Below, in pieces: positions 27,201 through 39,300 of a stretch of DNA of 64,000 nt (the first letter of the stretch is position 1; each line of letters begins with the position of its first letter). The position numbers and the translations under genes are program-made. The notes beneath the pieces were generated by a model. It saw only the letters and a program-made list of their open reading frames with translations, was not told the DNA's origin and did no database searches. The stretch is taken from assembly GCA_004026145.2 (NCBI GenBank), contig CP034994.1, positions 12,566,009 to 12,630,008 on the forward strand. The letters run 5' to 3'. This DNA is from Takifugu bimaculatus (Eukaryota; Chordata; Actinopteri; Tetraodontiformes; Tetraodontidae).

Positions 27201-30200
27201 AACATTTCCCTTGGCAAAACATTTGGCCTCAAATATGGCTACAAGGTTGACAGCAATCAGGTGAGTAATACAGCAATAACACTGCCAGATAGATGGGGAT
27301 GGACAGGTCAGGTGGTGCCTGCACACAGCTGCTGCAGTTATACTTAGAATCTCTGTTCCTGTCTGAATAAATCCCACCAGTCGGCTTTGGCCTAAGATTA
27401 GATTTTTGTCTCACATTTAGTCACGAGTGTCGTATTAGGGGAAACAGGAGTCACAATCGAACCATGGTTTCTTGGATATTGACAGCACATTTGCAAATAA
27501 CATTTCAAGTTTTCCAAGACTGCAGTGAAGCATGCAACGGAAACAGAACACCAACAGGGTCAAAGCATGGTTTATCGCTATAATAAGGAGGAGCAGAACA
27601 CGAAAGCGAAGCAGATACAGTTTTACTTGTACGACATATTGATGGATGAGACGACTGCGTTATATTACTTTATTTTACATTGTGCCTTTCAGTTTGGTCC
27701 TCTTGTCTGATTTCTGTCTGCATAGAGGATTATAGGTAATTATACTTAAAAAAGCATATAAAGAGTGTAACGGTTCAAACTGTACTATCAGAGTGGCACA
27801 TGTGTACAAAGAGTACACAACTGCAGTAGATACACCAAGGAGTGAATGTGGAAAGATTTGTTGTCTGGAATGGAGACTGCGTCTGTAGTCTGTCGCTGTG
27901 GGGGAATTCTGTAGAACAGCACCACACCGCTAGATGGCACTAAAGTCCAAACAACACCATAAATGTATTTGTTTCGGGAAAGAGCTGCGTTCTTTTGTCT
28001 CTTGGTCCATCTTGGTTATTTAAGGGAGCATGTGCACAGTTGTGTAATTTAGATTGTGCTCGTAATTTTATTTAGCAATAATTTAGGTGGGTTAGACAGC
28101 TCATTTCAGATGAATCCAGGATTCCTTTCAGAGACAAAATCTCAGCTGTAGCCAAATGCAGATGCATGTGCAGTACTTCTGCGTGGGATCGGGTGCTACA
28201 AAAGAGTACACCGCCCTCTCTGTTACCCGCCTTTCCAACCACCATCGGTTTACAATTTTATATCAGCTAAAATTGCTCTCCTGCAAATGTGCATCATTTT
28301 TATTTTCTCAGACATCATTGTAGAACGAGCAGACATACACCAGCCTTTATTAGACATGTTTATTCACTGAGGAAGACATGTGACTGGGATCAATGTGCTC
28401 TAAAGAGAAGCAGGCTGGAAACATTCACAGCCTTCAGAGAGCTGACCTGTTAAATCCTTTATGCACTTAAGTGTTCCTTAAACATGTTTGGCACTCTTCT
28501 CTGCAGGGCAATGATGATCTGACATGACCGTTTGGTTAATGAATAGAACCTGTTATTTGCTTAAAGATACACCATCCAGACTTCGGACAGATTAAAGGCT
28601 TATTTCAAATGTCATGGTGTCAAAGGGAACATGTTTCTCAGCATATAAGATTCTGTAAGGTGGAATGTATTTAGTTTCTCGTGATGTTTGCAGGAACTCG
28701 TTGCCCTGGGTCTGAGTAACACCATCGGCGGCATGTTTCAGTGCTACTCTGTGACTTCCTCCTTGTCTCGCAGTCTTGTTCAGGAGAGTACCGGGGGCAA
28801 GACCCAGGTAATCGACCACAAGTAAATGGGTATAAATACTTCCAAGCAGCAACTGTTTGCTCAAGACCCTTCATTTCAGGTTGCAGGAGTGGTTTCATCC
28901 ATTATTGTGCTCATCACAGTTTGGAAATTGGGTCCTCTTTTTGAAGATCTACCCAAGGTAAAACTTTCTCTATCTTCAGTATTGGTCCTTAATTTTGGAA
29001 ATCCATGCTGAAGCCATTTGATAAAACATATTTCTGTATCCCTGCTCCTCAGGCTGTCCTATCTACTATAGTGTTAGTGAACTTAAAAGGAATGTTCAAG
29101 CAGTTCACAGATGTGCCCATGCTGCTGAAGTCCAACAAGGTTGATCTGGTATGACTAAATCCCCTTTAACAATCATTCTGCTCCATTTAACTGGGTGTGA
29201 ACCAGGTCGCACCTGCTGACCGCCTATATTTATGCTGCCATCTAGATGGTGTGGCTGGTAACGTTTGCCTGCACCATTCTGCTCAACTTGGACTTGGGTC
29301 TGGCCGTCGCCATTGGCTTTTCCATGCTCACCGTCATCTTCAGAACACAATTGTAATTACACACTGCTCACAATCGATATATTTGATTATATTTTTTCCC
29401 CTGTGGTGCCAGTTTTACATCTATATATTGTTTCCCAGACCCACCTACTCCATCTTAGGCCATGTTCCAGGCACAGACCTGTACCTGGATACAGACAAAT
29501 ACCAGACGGTAAGGGTGCATCAATATTTAAAGTGACATTTTCTCTGGACAATGCTCATAGTGTGTCAGTAAAGGGTGAGCCCATCCAGCATTTATGATTT
29601 CAGAAGTTGAGGCCAATATATCTCCAGAATAACCGACCAAAGTGGATTTAAATATGATACACAGCTGAATGGTCAGACACAAAAGGTTTGAACTTTGCGG
29701 ATGTTTCTTTTCTATCATTTAGTAACATTGAATAACACATAACAAGATGAATTACTATATACCTAAAGCACTGATGTGTCTACAGCAGGGCCTCGCTGAT
29801 CTATTCATGTAATAAACAGCATTTGAAATAAATGGAAAAACAGCTCTTGACAGATTTATTGAAAATGGTGTAAATAAAAGGAACAGCATTACATGCTACA
29901 TTTGTGTGCACTGGTTTTTTGGAGGGGCAGGAAGACAATTACACCAGAATAGCTCCATTTCCTCAAACAAGCCTCTCTGGGATGGAAAAAGTGCAAAGCA
30001 CTGCAGAACAAAGCTTGAGAATTAAACTTCTTTCAATTGACGTTTCATAACGTGCCCCTGCAGGCTAAAGAGATCCCAGGAATTAAAATCTTCCGTTCAT
30101 CTGCAACAATCTACTACACAAATGCTGAGATGTACTTGGAGGCTCTACAAGAGAAGGTGTGTGTTTCTATACATCCATTTGCACTATCAACACTGGTGAT

Positions 30201-31717
30201 AATTGCTTTCTGAGCTCTCTATGGGTTCATAATTTCTCCCCCCTTTATAATGATGTTGGGCTTTTTTGCAGAGTGGAATCGATGTTGGGAAGCTGCTGAC
30301 GGAGAAGAAGAAGAGAGAGTCAAAACAGAAGCGCAAGCAGGCGAAAGAGAAAAGACGAGCTCAAAAGGAGGAAAAAAAAGCTAAAAAGGGGGCAGAGAAA
30401 GAGGTATGACACACAGAAGCAGCCAGTGTCAAAATACAGCAAAAGCAGATTTAAACTGGTGGATTTGTTTCTACAGAAAATAGAGGCCAGTCAAATATCC
30501 ATTGGAATGAATGAGAGCAAAGTCCTCACAGGATCAGATCTGCAGAACCAGAGACCAGGTCTCAGCAATGGCCAACAGAACTGGGCTTACCAACACGATA
30601 CCACTGACTCAGACTCAGACGTGGGCAGCCGCGGCGATGACGCCATCACTGGGCAACCAGCAGCATGCTGATGAGGAAAAGGGGATGACGTGCGGGTTTG
30701 GCACGCACAGCATCATCTTGGACATTTCCACCACCAACTTTGTTGATATGGTCACCGTGAAGACCTTAAAAAATGTAGGTGTGCCAGGCCCTGTTTCTCT
30801 CAAACATAAATTAGTATGAAATAATAACGCCCAACTGAATTATTCTGCATCATTTTTATAAATAATTCAGGGGGGAAAGCTGATGTCATATTTTATTCTC
30901 TCAGATATTCAGAGACTATGGGCAGATTGATTTGGACATCTATCTAGTGGGCTGCCAAGGTGAGTGCTTCACCAGACAAAACATAAGATAATGTCCTGCA
31001 TTAATGCATTCAGGGAATCATCAGATAATGATAGCTCAAGGCCCTGGCCTTGGCTGCACCACATTGTCCCCATCAGACTCAGCGGTCAGACAATATTTCT
31101 GTTATTATGGATTCATTGGGTTCTTTTTTTGGTCATCTATCAGCATGTGTCGTGGAGCAGCTGGAAACTGCCGGTTTCTTCTCAGACAATATCCCCAAGA
31201 GCAGACTGTTTGTCACAGTACACGACGCTGTACTTCATATCCTGCACAAAGTGGGACACAGGGAATTTGGACTTGTAAGTAAATCTGTAATATTCATGTT
31301 AAAATTTCGTTTCTCGGTGGTCATTGTTGTAAAATCCCCGCTACTGATTGTAGGATACGACCTGCACCACCCAGATGTAGCCAGCAGGGGTCAGGCTGCT
31401 ATCTTCTTCGTCCTGCAGCTATTGGACGCTCTGCTGCTCTCCATTGGTCATCATCCCTTGTCTCCTCCCCCCCATCAGAGGAGAACGCGCCACATTGACA
31501 TGGCGGCCGGTTGCCATGGGAACAGGAGCCGTTGCTGTGGAAACAGGGTTTTTATGACACATCTGATGACCCTGCCAGCAATACGTCACTGCAGTCCTCT
31601 CCCGCCATGGTGTACGTGAGGCAGAGAAGGGGTGAAGGGGAAGTGGGAGAATGCAACACTGGATTATTAAAGAGTATTTATAGGAAGCAAGTTGAGGGTA
31701 GCGGGGGCCTCATGTGA
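24262..31717 (+). CDS. slc26a6: SLC26A6-type anion exchanger (SulP/STAS), 19 coding exons, one internal frame break
   Basis: Electrogenic Cl-/HCO3-/oxalate/sulfate exchanger family of the plasma membrane; in fish, slc26a6 proteins act in kidney and gut. Inferred coding exons: 24262-24404, 24867-25006, 25469-25579, 25650-25822, 25889-26053, 26622-26774, 26893-26975, 27113-27260, 28694-28807, 28880-28957, 29053-29148, 29246-29352, 29439-29508, 30064-30156, 30272-30403, 30477-30774, 30905-30959, 31144-31274, 31547-31717. Recognisable blocks: LPQGMAYALLASLPPVFGLY, LFGTSRHISIGTFAVIS, two N-glycosylation sequons (NGTNGT), SEPLVRGYTT, SLGKTFGLKYGYKVDSNQEL, LVQESTGG, VLVNLKGMFKQF and FRSSATIYYTNAEMY. 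A Lys/Glu-rich linker precedes a STAS domain (ILDISTTNFVDMVTVKTLKN, LFVTVHDAVLHIL). Exon 16 is 298 nt, one base more than its phase-0 borders allow. The last exon is the least certain; an AATAAA at 31808 supports the 3' end. Expected length is about 820 aa. Confidence 0.9.
26398..26462. repeat. Perfect AT-rich inverted repeat plus direct repeat in slc26a6 intron 5
   Basis: AATTGTATTAATTGTAAT at 26398-26415 is the exact reverse complement of ATTACAATTAATACAATT at 26427-26444, an 18-bp arm with an 11-nt spacer. The word TTGTAATGAATAACTC then occurs twice, at 26410-26425 and 26447-26462. It lies deep in the intron, away from splice sites. Confidence 0.85.
27261..28693. other. slc26a6 intron 8, no gene seen
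   Basis: The largest slc26a6 intron, bounded by CAG|gtgagt at 27260 and tttgcag|GAACTC at 28694. No coding sequence or clear repeat was recognised in it. Confidence 0.5.
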
Positions 31718-33049
31718 GAAGTGCAGTGGGTTTAATGTGCTTGAATATCGGTCTGCTTTCTTATTCCTCACAGTGAGCTCAGTTGGCCACAGCAAGGTCA
31801 CCTGATCAATAAAATGTAAATATTTGTCATAGCTGGGCCCCTCTGGGAGGGCCATCATTCCTGTGTCACACCCACACAGACAGAAACAGAAACTGTATTT
31901 ATAGTCAGTATTCATCGCTACTTCCCGGGACACCTTTGGCCTCTCCTCTGTTTTTGGATCAAGTGTTATAGCAATGATGAAGCTTATCAGTTTTGTACAC
32001 ATTTTAATTTGTGTGAAGGGCTCTTGTATTTTTGTTTCCTATGGAATTGTTTACATGTTTTTTTTAAAGTCTACATAAAAATGGAATCAAATAATTAAGA
32101 AAACTAAATGTTTTACATTTGTAGCTTTATGTTTTGATCAGAATAGGAATATGTTTATTCTTGTCTGTTTAGACATGATTAATCAAAGAGTATAGATATT
32201 TTTTTATTGTGACATCAAATCTATTTTTGAATGTCCCATAGATTAAAGTAGGAATGACATCATGTGAATAAAGAGGCAGTCTTTCCTTCTGTAAGTTATT
32301 TTTGTCATATTTCTCATGTGTAAAACTATGTTTAAATTTAATAAGTGACAATTGTTATTTACATGTTTAATATAACTTAAGTTTGTGTTAAATCTACACT
32401 TTTAATTTACAGCACATTTGCTTATTGGTGGATCTTTTCCTCTCTTCTGACTGGTCCCACGTGAGGCTCAGAGCAGGAAGTGTAGTTGTACTGTCTGTTC
32501 CGAGGAACTTTAGTAACGAACCCTGTGTCTGAAATCACCCTTTCATGTCAGCTTTTAAAAGTGTGCGGTGTACTATAGAATTTGGTCGTGATGATTTGAA
32601 GTGGCAATGAAAGCCATTGATGATGATTTTGCCATGCAGCCCCATCAGTGGTAAAGGCTGGCACTCTTCCTACTTGCCTGACTGATGCTTCTAGTTCTGT
32701 ACTGGGACAGCTTATCTCAGTAATCCATTATCATGATGGACTGTGATTTTGCTAAAGAGAGGTTTTTGGACCAAATTATTCTGTGCCATTCTTCCAGACT
32801 CATGTATGTGTGTATGTGGCATGTGTTGAATGTCTGTCTGCCCCAGGCTCTCCTTCAGCTTCCTTTTTCTATAAAGGGTTTTTAAATGCTTTTTATGACC
32901 TGGTTTTAAGGTAGAACAGACTGTGCAAACTGTGCAGACTGTAAATCCCTCTGAGGCAAACAATACCTGTGAATTTGGGCTCTAAATTAACTTGATTTAA
33001 TTTGACCTAAATGCTCATCCTCAGAAACCAGATAAGAAGTTTGATGTAC
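31718..33049. other. slc26a6 3' UTR and intergenic DNA
   Basis: The early part should be slc26a6 3' UTR. The remainder is AT-rich with no domain-bearing reading frame on either strand. It ends at the target duplication of the LINE insertion. Confidence 0.4.
31808..31813 (+). terminator. AATAAA polyadenylation signal for slc26a6
   Basis: AATAAA occurs about 90 bases after the inferred slc26a6 stop at 31715-31717, the first such hexamer downstream in the gene's orientation. Confidence 0.5.
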
Positions 33050-33063
33050 ACAGTGCTGATATC

Positions 33064-33417
33064 TCCCCGGGGGTCTCCTACCGGAGGGACATGCCCTGAA
33101 CACCTCACCAGGGAGGCGTCCAGGGGGCATCCTGACTAGATGCCCAAGCCACCCCATCTGGCTCCTCTCAACGCGGAGGAGCAGCGGCTCTACTCCGAGC
33201 TCCTCCCGGATGGCAGAGCTTCTCACTGGTAGGAGACCCCCGGGGAGAACCAGGACACGTTGGAGAGACTATGTCTCTCAACTGGCCTGGGAATGCCTGG
33301 GGATCCCTCCGGATGAGCTGGAGAAGGTAGCTGGGGAGAGGGAAGTCTGGGCTTCTCTCCTTAGGCTGCTGCCCCCGCGACCCGACCCCGGATAAGCGGT
33401 AGTGGATGGATGGATGG
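33064..33417. mobile_element. 5'-truncated, 5'-inverted LINE 3' end (twin-priming structure) with target duplication
   Basis: Plus-strand 33225-33417 encodes the C-terminal end of a LINE protein (GRRPPGRTRTRWRDYV, then EREVWASLLRLLPPRPDPG and a stop), followed by a GGATAAGCGGTAGTGGATGG tail with GGAT repeats. Immediately upstream, 33064-33224 encodes the preceding part of the same protein on the minus strand (ending MGWLGHLVRM, PPGRLPGEVF, GRRPPGR). Both halves contain the same GRRPPG junction. A perfect 14-bp duplication, ACAGTGCTGATATC, flanks the unit at 33050-33063 and 33418-33431. This is the structure expected from twin-primed reverse transcription at one integration event. The clade is not determined. 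Confidence 0.85.
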
Positions 33418-34429
33418 ACAGTGCTGATATCACTCATGTGGTGCTTCAATCCTTCCCCAGTTGTGATCACAATGCATTAGACTGAATTTGCAGCTTTTTG
33501 TCCAGAGTGGACCAGGTCTTACAGCTGAAAATTCATGAGATGGTTGTCGGGGAGCTTGAGGATGCTGTGTGCATCGCCAGTCGCTGTGTGAGAGCGAGCG
33601 CAGTGCAGCAACTGACCTCTGCAGGGTCCCCACACACTCACATTCCTGAACAGGTGTGGTCCATTTAAAGCCCACAGATGATAAATGACTTCAAGTGATT
33701 GTGCAGTTAACTCTTACTGCATCCAGCAGCCGTGAAGTACAGCAGTTTGGAGAGAGACAGTTGCCATTGAGTGACAGAACACTGATTCTGGGATGCTAGA
33801 TGAAGTGCACGCAGGATTTGTCCTAACATAACAGACATCAGTCCTAGAATCCTGTCACATTGTCAGCCATGATAACAATACTTACAGACATGAATGCAGC
33901 CCTAACCCCACTCCACTGAGCTGAATAACTGCATGAACCCACATGATGACTTGCACTGAATAGAATCATCCAGGGTTGCATAGTCTGGGCAGTAGATGCT
34001 GGTGAACAGCCTCAAGCACAATTTCAAATCATCATCAGACATTGCAGAACAGTAGACAGACCTTATAACTTATAAGGGGGAAAAAGCTGAGTCAAACAAG
34101 TGATGCCAAATAATGCAATCAACATGTTTAGGTACTTTTTCCCCCTGCGAGTAGGTTCCAGAACTGTTCATAAGCCCTGGACTTAAGCTGAATGTGTTTG
34201 TAGTCAGATCTTTCAGAATCTTCCAGAAATGGGTAGCCCACAAATGTAGCAACGGCCCCGAGTAAAGAAAACATCTTTTAAACATTTGTCAAAATGCGGC
34301 AGACAGTTGTCACTCTGCTCTGATCAACTTACTGTGTCAAGCTGCTCACATGCCTTCTGTTACTTTTGCAGGTTTGAGGACAGATGTTTTTCATTTGAAA
34401 AGCATTCACATTAACTGAGCTGATAACAT

Positions 34430-35360
34430 TAACCACTTTGGTTAAGTTTATTGGACTGGAGAGCTCCCTGTCTGATGAGGTGGCCAGTAACAAGGGACTG
34501 TCTAGGTTCCATTTCTGTTTATTCTATGCACCTCATGACTCAAGTCAGACTAATGCCAGGACTACTGTGATGATTCTGCTGTGGTTGGATAGGTCAGAAA
34601 TGGACGGGAGTCATTGTACTGAGAAGTGGGCAGTAACTTTGCAGAGCGGCCAAAGAGGAATCGTCTCTTGAATGTCACCAACACCAAAGAGATAGTGTTA
34701 GATTCCAGGAGGTCTAGAATCCTGAATGAGTCCTTTATAATGATGAACAGAGGCGAAATTCATTGAACACTACAAGTGAGTTGGTGTGTACCTGAATAAC
34801 AGAGTGGATTGAAGGACCAACACTGGAGCTGTGCACAAGAAGGGACTTCAGGACTAGAATTAGACTTTACCTTCTGGCAAAGTGTAGCTTTTTCTCAGTA
34901 GGATGCTGATCTTTTGGACATGGAAGGTGATCTGGTAGTAGGGGAAGGTGCCAGAATACCTTCAGAGCACTGCTGAGGCAAGAGCAAAGCTACTGAACCC
35001 ACAAACCCTCCAGGGCTGGACCCTACTTTTACCCTCCCCATGACCCTGAAAGGGATAAAGAGGTTAAGCAGATGGGGGTGCCATCTACTGTACTGTGGTG
35101 TCCTGGGGAAGCTGCATCAGTGCTAGAGATTCCAGCAGGATCATCAATATGAGGATCAGCAAAGCTGGAAAAATAATTGGGCAAAACCTGGAGACATTTG
35201 AATCAGTGGTTGATGAGAGATCACTTAACAACCTGGTCTCCATCACTGAAGATCCATCCCACCCCCATTCATAAGACATTCCAGAGGCAGCGGGGTTCAC
35301 TCTGTCAGAGTAGCATAAAACAGGCTGCAGGAAATCTGTGTAAAAGACAAATACGACCTC
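34430..35360 (+). mobile_element. Decayed reverse-transcriptase relic of a CR1/L2/Rex-type LINE
   Basis: Conceptual reading in shifting frames shows reverse-transcriptase and 3'-domain wording typical of fish LINEs: FIGLESSLSDEVASNKG with FCLFYAPHDSSQTNA, then NVTNTKEIVLDSRR near 34670-34720 (compare the LNxxKTKExxxDFRR block), and FESVVDERSLNNLVSI followed by EDPSHPHS near 35198-35275 (compare the terminal DxSHPLH block). Many stops and frame changes show it is dead. The start and end are approximate; upstream DNA from about 33480 may belong to it too. Confidence 0.6.
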
Positions 35361-36349
35361 ATTTAAACTGCACAAAGGGTAATATCAGTAGTTTATTTAA
35401 TATAAATAGGACCATGATTCTCAAACCTTTTCCTTCTTGCAACTTTTCATTGCTGTATTTATTGTACATTTTTCTTTACTGTATTTTTGTTTCACGATCG
35501 ACATATTGGGCACCCCCACAGCAGACCAAGCGTTCGCTTCCAGCCCCCCGTACGATCTAACTTTAATGTACTATGACTCAAACGCTTCCATATTATCAAT
35601 TCTTCATTTATTGCTTCTTTCCAAACATGACAAGTCTCTTTCCCCTCCTCAAACCTCCAACCAAAATACTGATAATCTGCCGCCACAGAATAATGATACC
35701 AAAATATAGATCCACCAACAAATATTTAAGTTAGATTATAACACGTGGCTCATTGTGAGGATGCTTTGTGTCATTTGAGTATTAGCTTTTCTTTACAAAT
35801 TGAAGTAATTTTTTTTTTAGGGTGAGATTACACAAAACGACGGGCAGAGACAGAATTACATGTCAATAAAGACACACGTGAGCCCAAACACACTAGACAT
35901 GCCAACAGCACACAGGACTTTTCATCAAGTTCTTAAATGTTTCAGTAAATTTGATCCTGAAATGGGATGTTTTGATGTTTTACGCTGCATCAATGCGGCT
36001 GCTGAAACCTTTGAGGATGGAGGTGGAGGCAAGGGCGATACCACTACACTGGACACGTTACATTCACAGGACGAGACACAACTGAACGGTACAAAAGCAG
36101 CAGGCGGAGAGGGGGTCAGAAAGCAGAGCAGGGGGCTGCTTTAGCATGGGATGCTGTATGGGTATGTCTTACTTTATCTAGCATTGAATCTTTGGTCCAT
36201 CTGTCCAGGGCGTTGCCATATATTAAAACTGTGAGGCGTTGATACCGTTGTGAACTTTACTCAAGCCTGTCTTTTGTATTTTTGTCGTCTCAGTGGTGAA
36301 TGTGTACGCTGATATCAAGTTCAACCATCGCTCAAGGCGCTTGAGAGGT
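35361..36349. other. slc6a8 3' flank / probable 3' UTR
   Basis: The minus-strand slc6a8 transcript should extend into this segment below 36350. I see no other gene. The reading frame at 35860-36144 has no recognisable domain. The poly(A) site was not fixed. Confidence 0.35.
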
Positions 36350-39300
36350 TCAGATGACGCTTTCAAATTGCAGAGTGTTCTTGGCATCCACAGATGGCAG
36401 CAGCTTGGCCTCAGTCTCTGGTGTGAAGTATTCGAGGTGATGTCTGCCCCAAACTGGCGTCGTTAGTTTCTTCCACCGCTGCATAAAGAAAGGCAATATC
36501 ACGCAGATGGTAAGATGTTCATTAACAAGCTGTGAGAAAAGAAACAATTGCTTTTGAGTCTGTCAAAAGGGAAAATTGCACACTGACCTCAGATAATGAT
36601 CCCTTGGAGCGTAGCAGCTTGTAGAAGACAGTGAGGGGGATACAGAGCATGGAGGACAAAGCCAGTGCCCACCCAAACATCTCACCCCACCAGGGATAAG
36701 TGTAGACTGTGTTGTAGGTGAGCGGCTTGAAGTTCACCACGTGGAATAGGAATACCCCCTGGAATGATCAAAAAGAGTCTGTTATCCATCAAAAGGTAAA
36801 ACTTTTAGATGGAGACGCAGAGCAGCACCTACCACACAGACTAAAGGGGTGATGTAGGACCAGCAACACTTCATGTAGGGCAGTGGATGATAGCCAATCA
36901 TACGGGCCACGTCGTCCATGAAACGGTCTGCGCCTACGAGAAACAACAGAAATATGTCGTGACAATGCATTGAAATGTGTTATTTATGTAGGTAGCGCCT
37001 CACCATAGACCCACGCTATGACGACACACTCCCAGAACGACTGCCACAGAAGTGTGATGCCACTGGCAGAGTAGTAGTCAAACAGCTGGAAGACATACAT
37101 CCCTCCCTGGCAGAAACAGAGCAGGTCACGTCTTTCTTTATACGTTACTCATTTGCAGGTCTTTTCTAACCGGCTTAGGATTTTATACGATTTATTTCCT
37201 GGAAATAATTTCCTTCTTGATGGTTAATCATTATGGACTGGGCAGTAATTCAAATTTTACTAAATGGAACAGTACAGTAATCATTTACCAACATAAAATA
37301 AGCCTCTTATATTTCCGAGGAAAGAGGATTTAACAGTACCTCGGTGACCATGGATATGTCAATGAGGAAGCAGACGATGCAGCAGATGGCTGCAACCACC
37401 TCTCGCCGCAGGGACCCCAAGACTGATTTAGGGGGAAGCATGTCCATGATTCCTGTTATCAAACCCTCCACCCCTACAAACTGAAAAGGATACAATGAGA
37501 AGCTTTTACCAGAGCTGGGAATGACATGGAGTAGACATTTACAATAATAGTACACTGTTCTACCACTAGTTAAGTGCATTTACTGAATCAAAAACTTCCA
37601 TAAATCTAATGAAATAGGAGTGTTGAGAGCTGCTCGTGAATGTGAGAGTATATGAATGAATGTGAGACTATATGAATGGCAGGGACAAACACTTTTTGTC
37701 TGAATCAGACAGTAGTTCATTGACGAATCCCTGGGTTGTTAAACAATAGATTCTAGGGACTGGCTCGACATGTGGAAGATAAGATTCTGAGGAAGGCATT
37801 GTGAAAAAATGAACAACTGTGAATTCTCAGTTGTCAGTTAAATCAAAAAGGGGCCCCTCGCACCATCAAAAAGCGACAGGCTGAACCTAACCGGACTGTT
37901 GTCCTCCACTCTGGGGTCGTCGCTTGTGCGTATGACCGGTCAGGGGCTCTGAGCGGTTAGTCGCCCCGCTAGGATAAATACTTTTTTAAGTTTCACCATC
38001 CACGGCTATTATAAATGGGAAAAAAGAAATCACTATTACCTGGCTGTCGAGGCCAAGAGCGAGCAGCATAAAGAAGAAAAGAGCTGCCCAGAGGGGTGCC
38101 AGGGGCATCAGGGTCACAGCCTTGGGGTAGGCGATAAATGCCAAACCTGGACCTGCACAGCAAAAAATATCATTATTTGTGTTATCGTCTCTTTGCTGAT
38201 TTCAGGGCTAAGCTGCAGTGTGTAAATTATACTGTGAACTTCAGAGGAGTCAGAATTTTAATCTGAAGACGTCATGTGACTCGTAATTTAAATAGTCTAC
38301 ACATTTAGACCTACAGCTTGGAACCTATTTTCCTCCGAAATAAGATGCATAGGTCTAGCTAGGTAGGTATAACAATCATAATAATGATCATAATAATATA
38401 ACCAAGCACAATGCATCTTAAACAGACAGCTAACCTAACCTAACCAGTTACCCAAACAGATGACTAACCACTTGCATTTTGATCCAAACTTTCTTTGTTC
38501 ACTTTTGTTGAGAAACTAATAACTGGCTATTTGGAATTGCAGCTAGCCAGTCGGTGAGATGAGACTAGACTTGTGTCCACTACTCAATGACATCTACTGG
38601 CTAGTATGAACACCCCTGTATTGGTCTGCTGACTCAAGCATTGGTGGGACAGTAAACAGGACATTTTCTCAACTGCAATTATTGAGGGGGCACCAAAGTT
38701 GCCGTTATACTGTTACGTACTAGGTGTGGCAGGGAAATGTTTATTTCTATTTTTAGCTCAAGCTTAAGTGAAAGAAAATCCATATTCCGCAGATAAAGTC
38801 AAGTGTCCCCCTCAATCGGTTTGATTCCAAAATACTCTGATTTGAGCAACTGCTGGTGTCATTTTGTTTGTTTTTAAATCCAACCCCACTTATAGCGGCT
38901 GTTGCCTTTAACATTACTGCATGTAAAATACCAAAAACTGCCAAAATTTGAAATTATATGATGACACTTGCTGAACAAAAAAGAACTGGACTCTTTGCTG
39001 CCTAATACACATAGCAGCATCACTGCAACAGCAGATCACACCAAAGGGGCGTTGGGGGGGCACAAAAAACACTTTTACCGATAGAATACATTTTGACTGT
39101 ACGATACTTAACTCGTGGCTTAGAAATGGGGGTCGAACCTTGGTGAGTTGTGTTCTTACCACTCTCGGCTACCTTACTGATGTCCACGCCTTGCTCTGCT
39201 GCCATGAAGCCCAGCACAGAGAACACCACGAAGCCTGCAAAGAAGCTGGTTCCACTGTTGATAATAGCCAGTATGAATGCATCCCTGCAGGAAAATGTGA

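Noticed and set aside
31050..31619. Plus-strand open frame of 189 codons
   Set aside because: It contains slc26a6 exon 18 in frame but reads through flanking introns; the real coding part is 31144-31274.
33210..33470. Small proline/arginine-rich open frames on both strands
   Set aside because: They are fragments of the inverted LINE insertion, not host genes.
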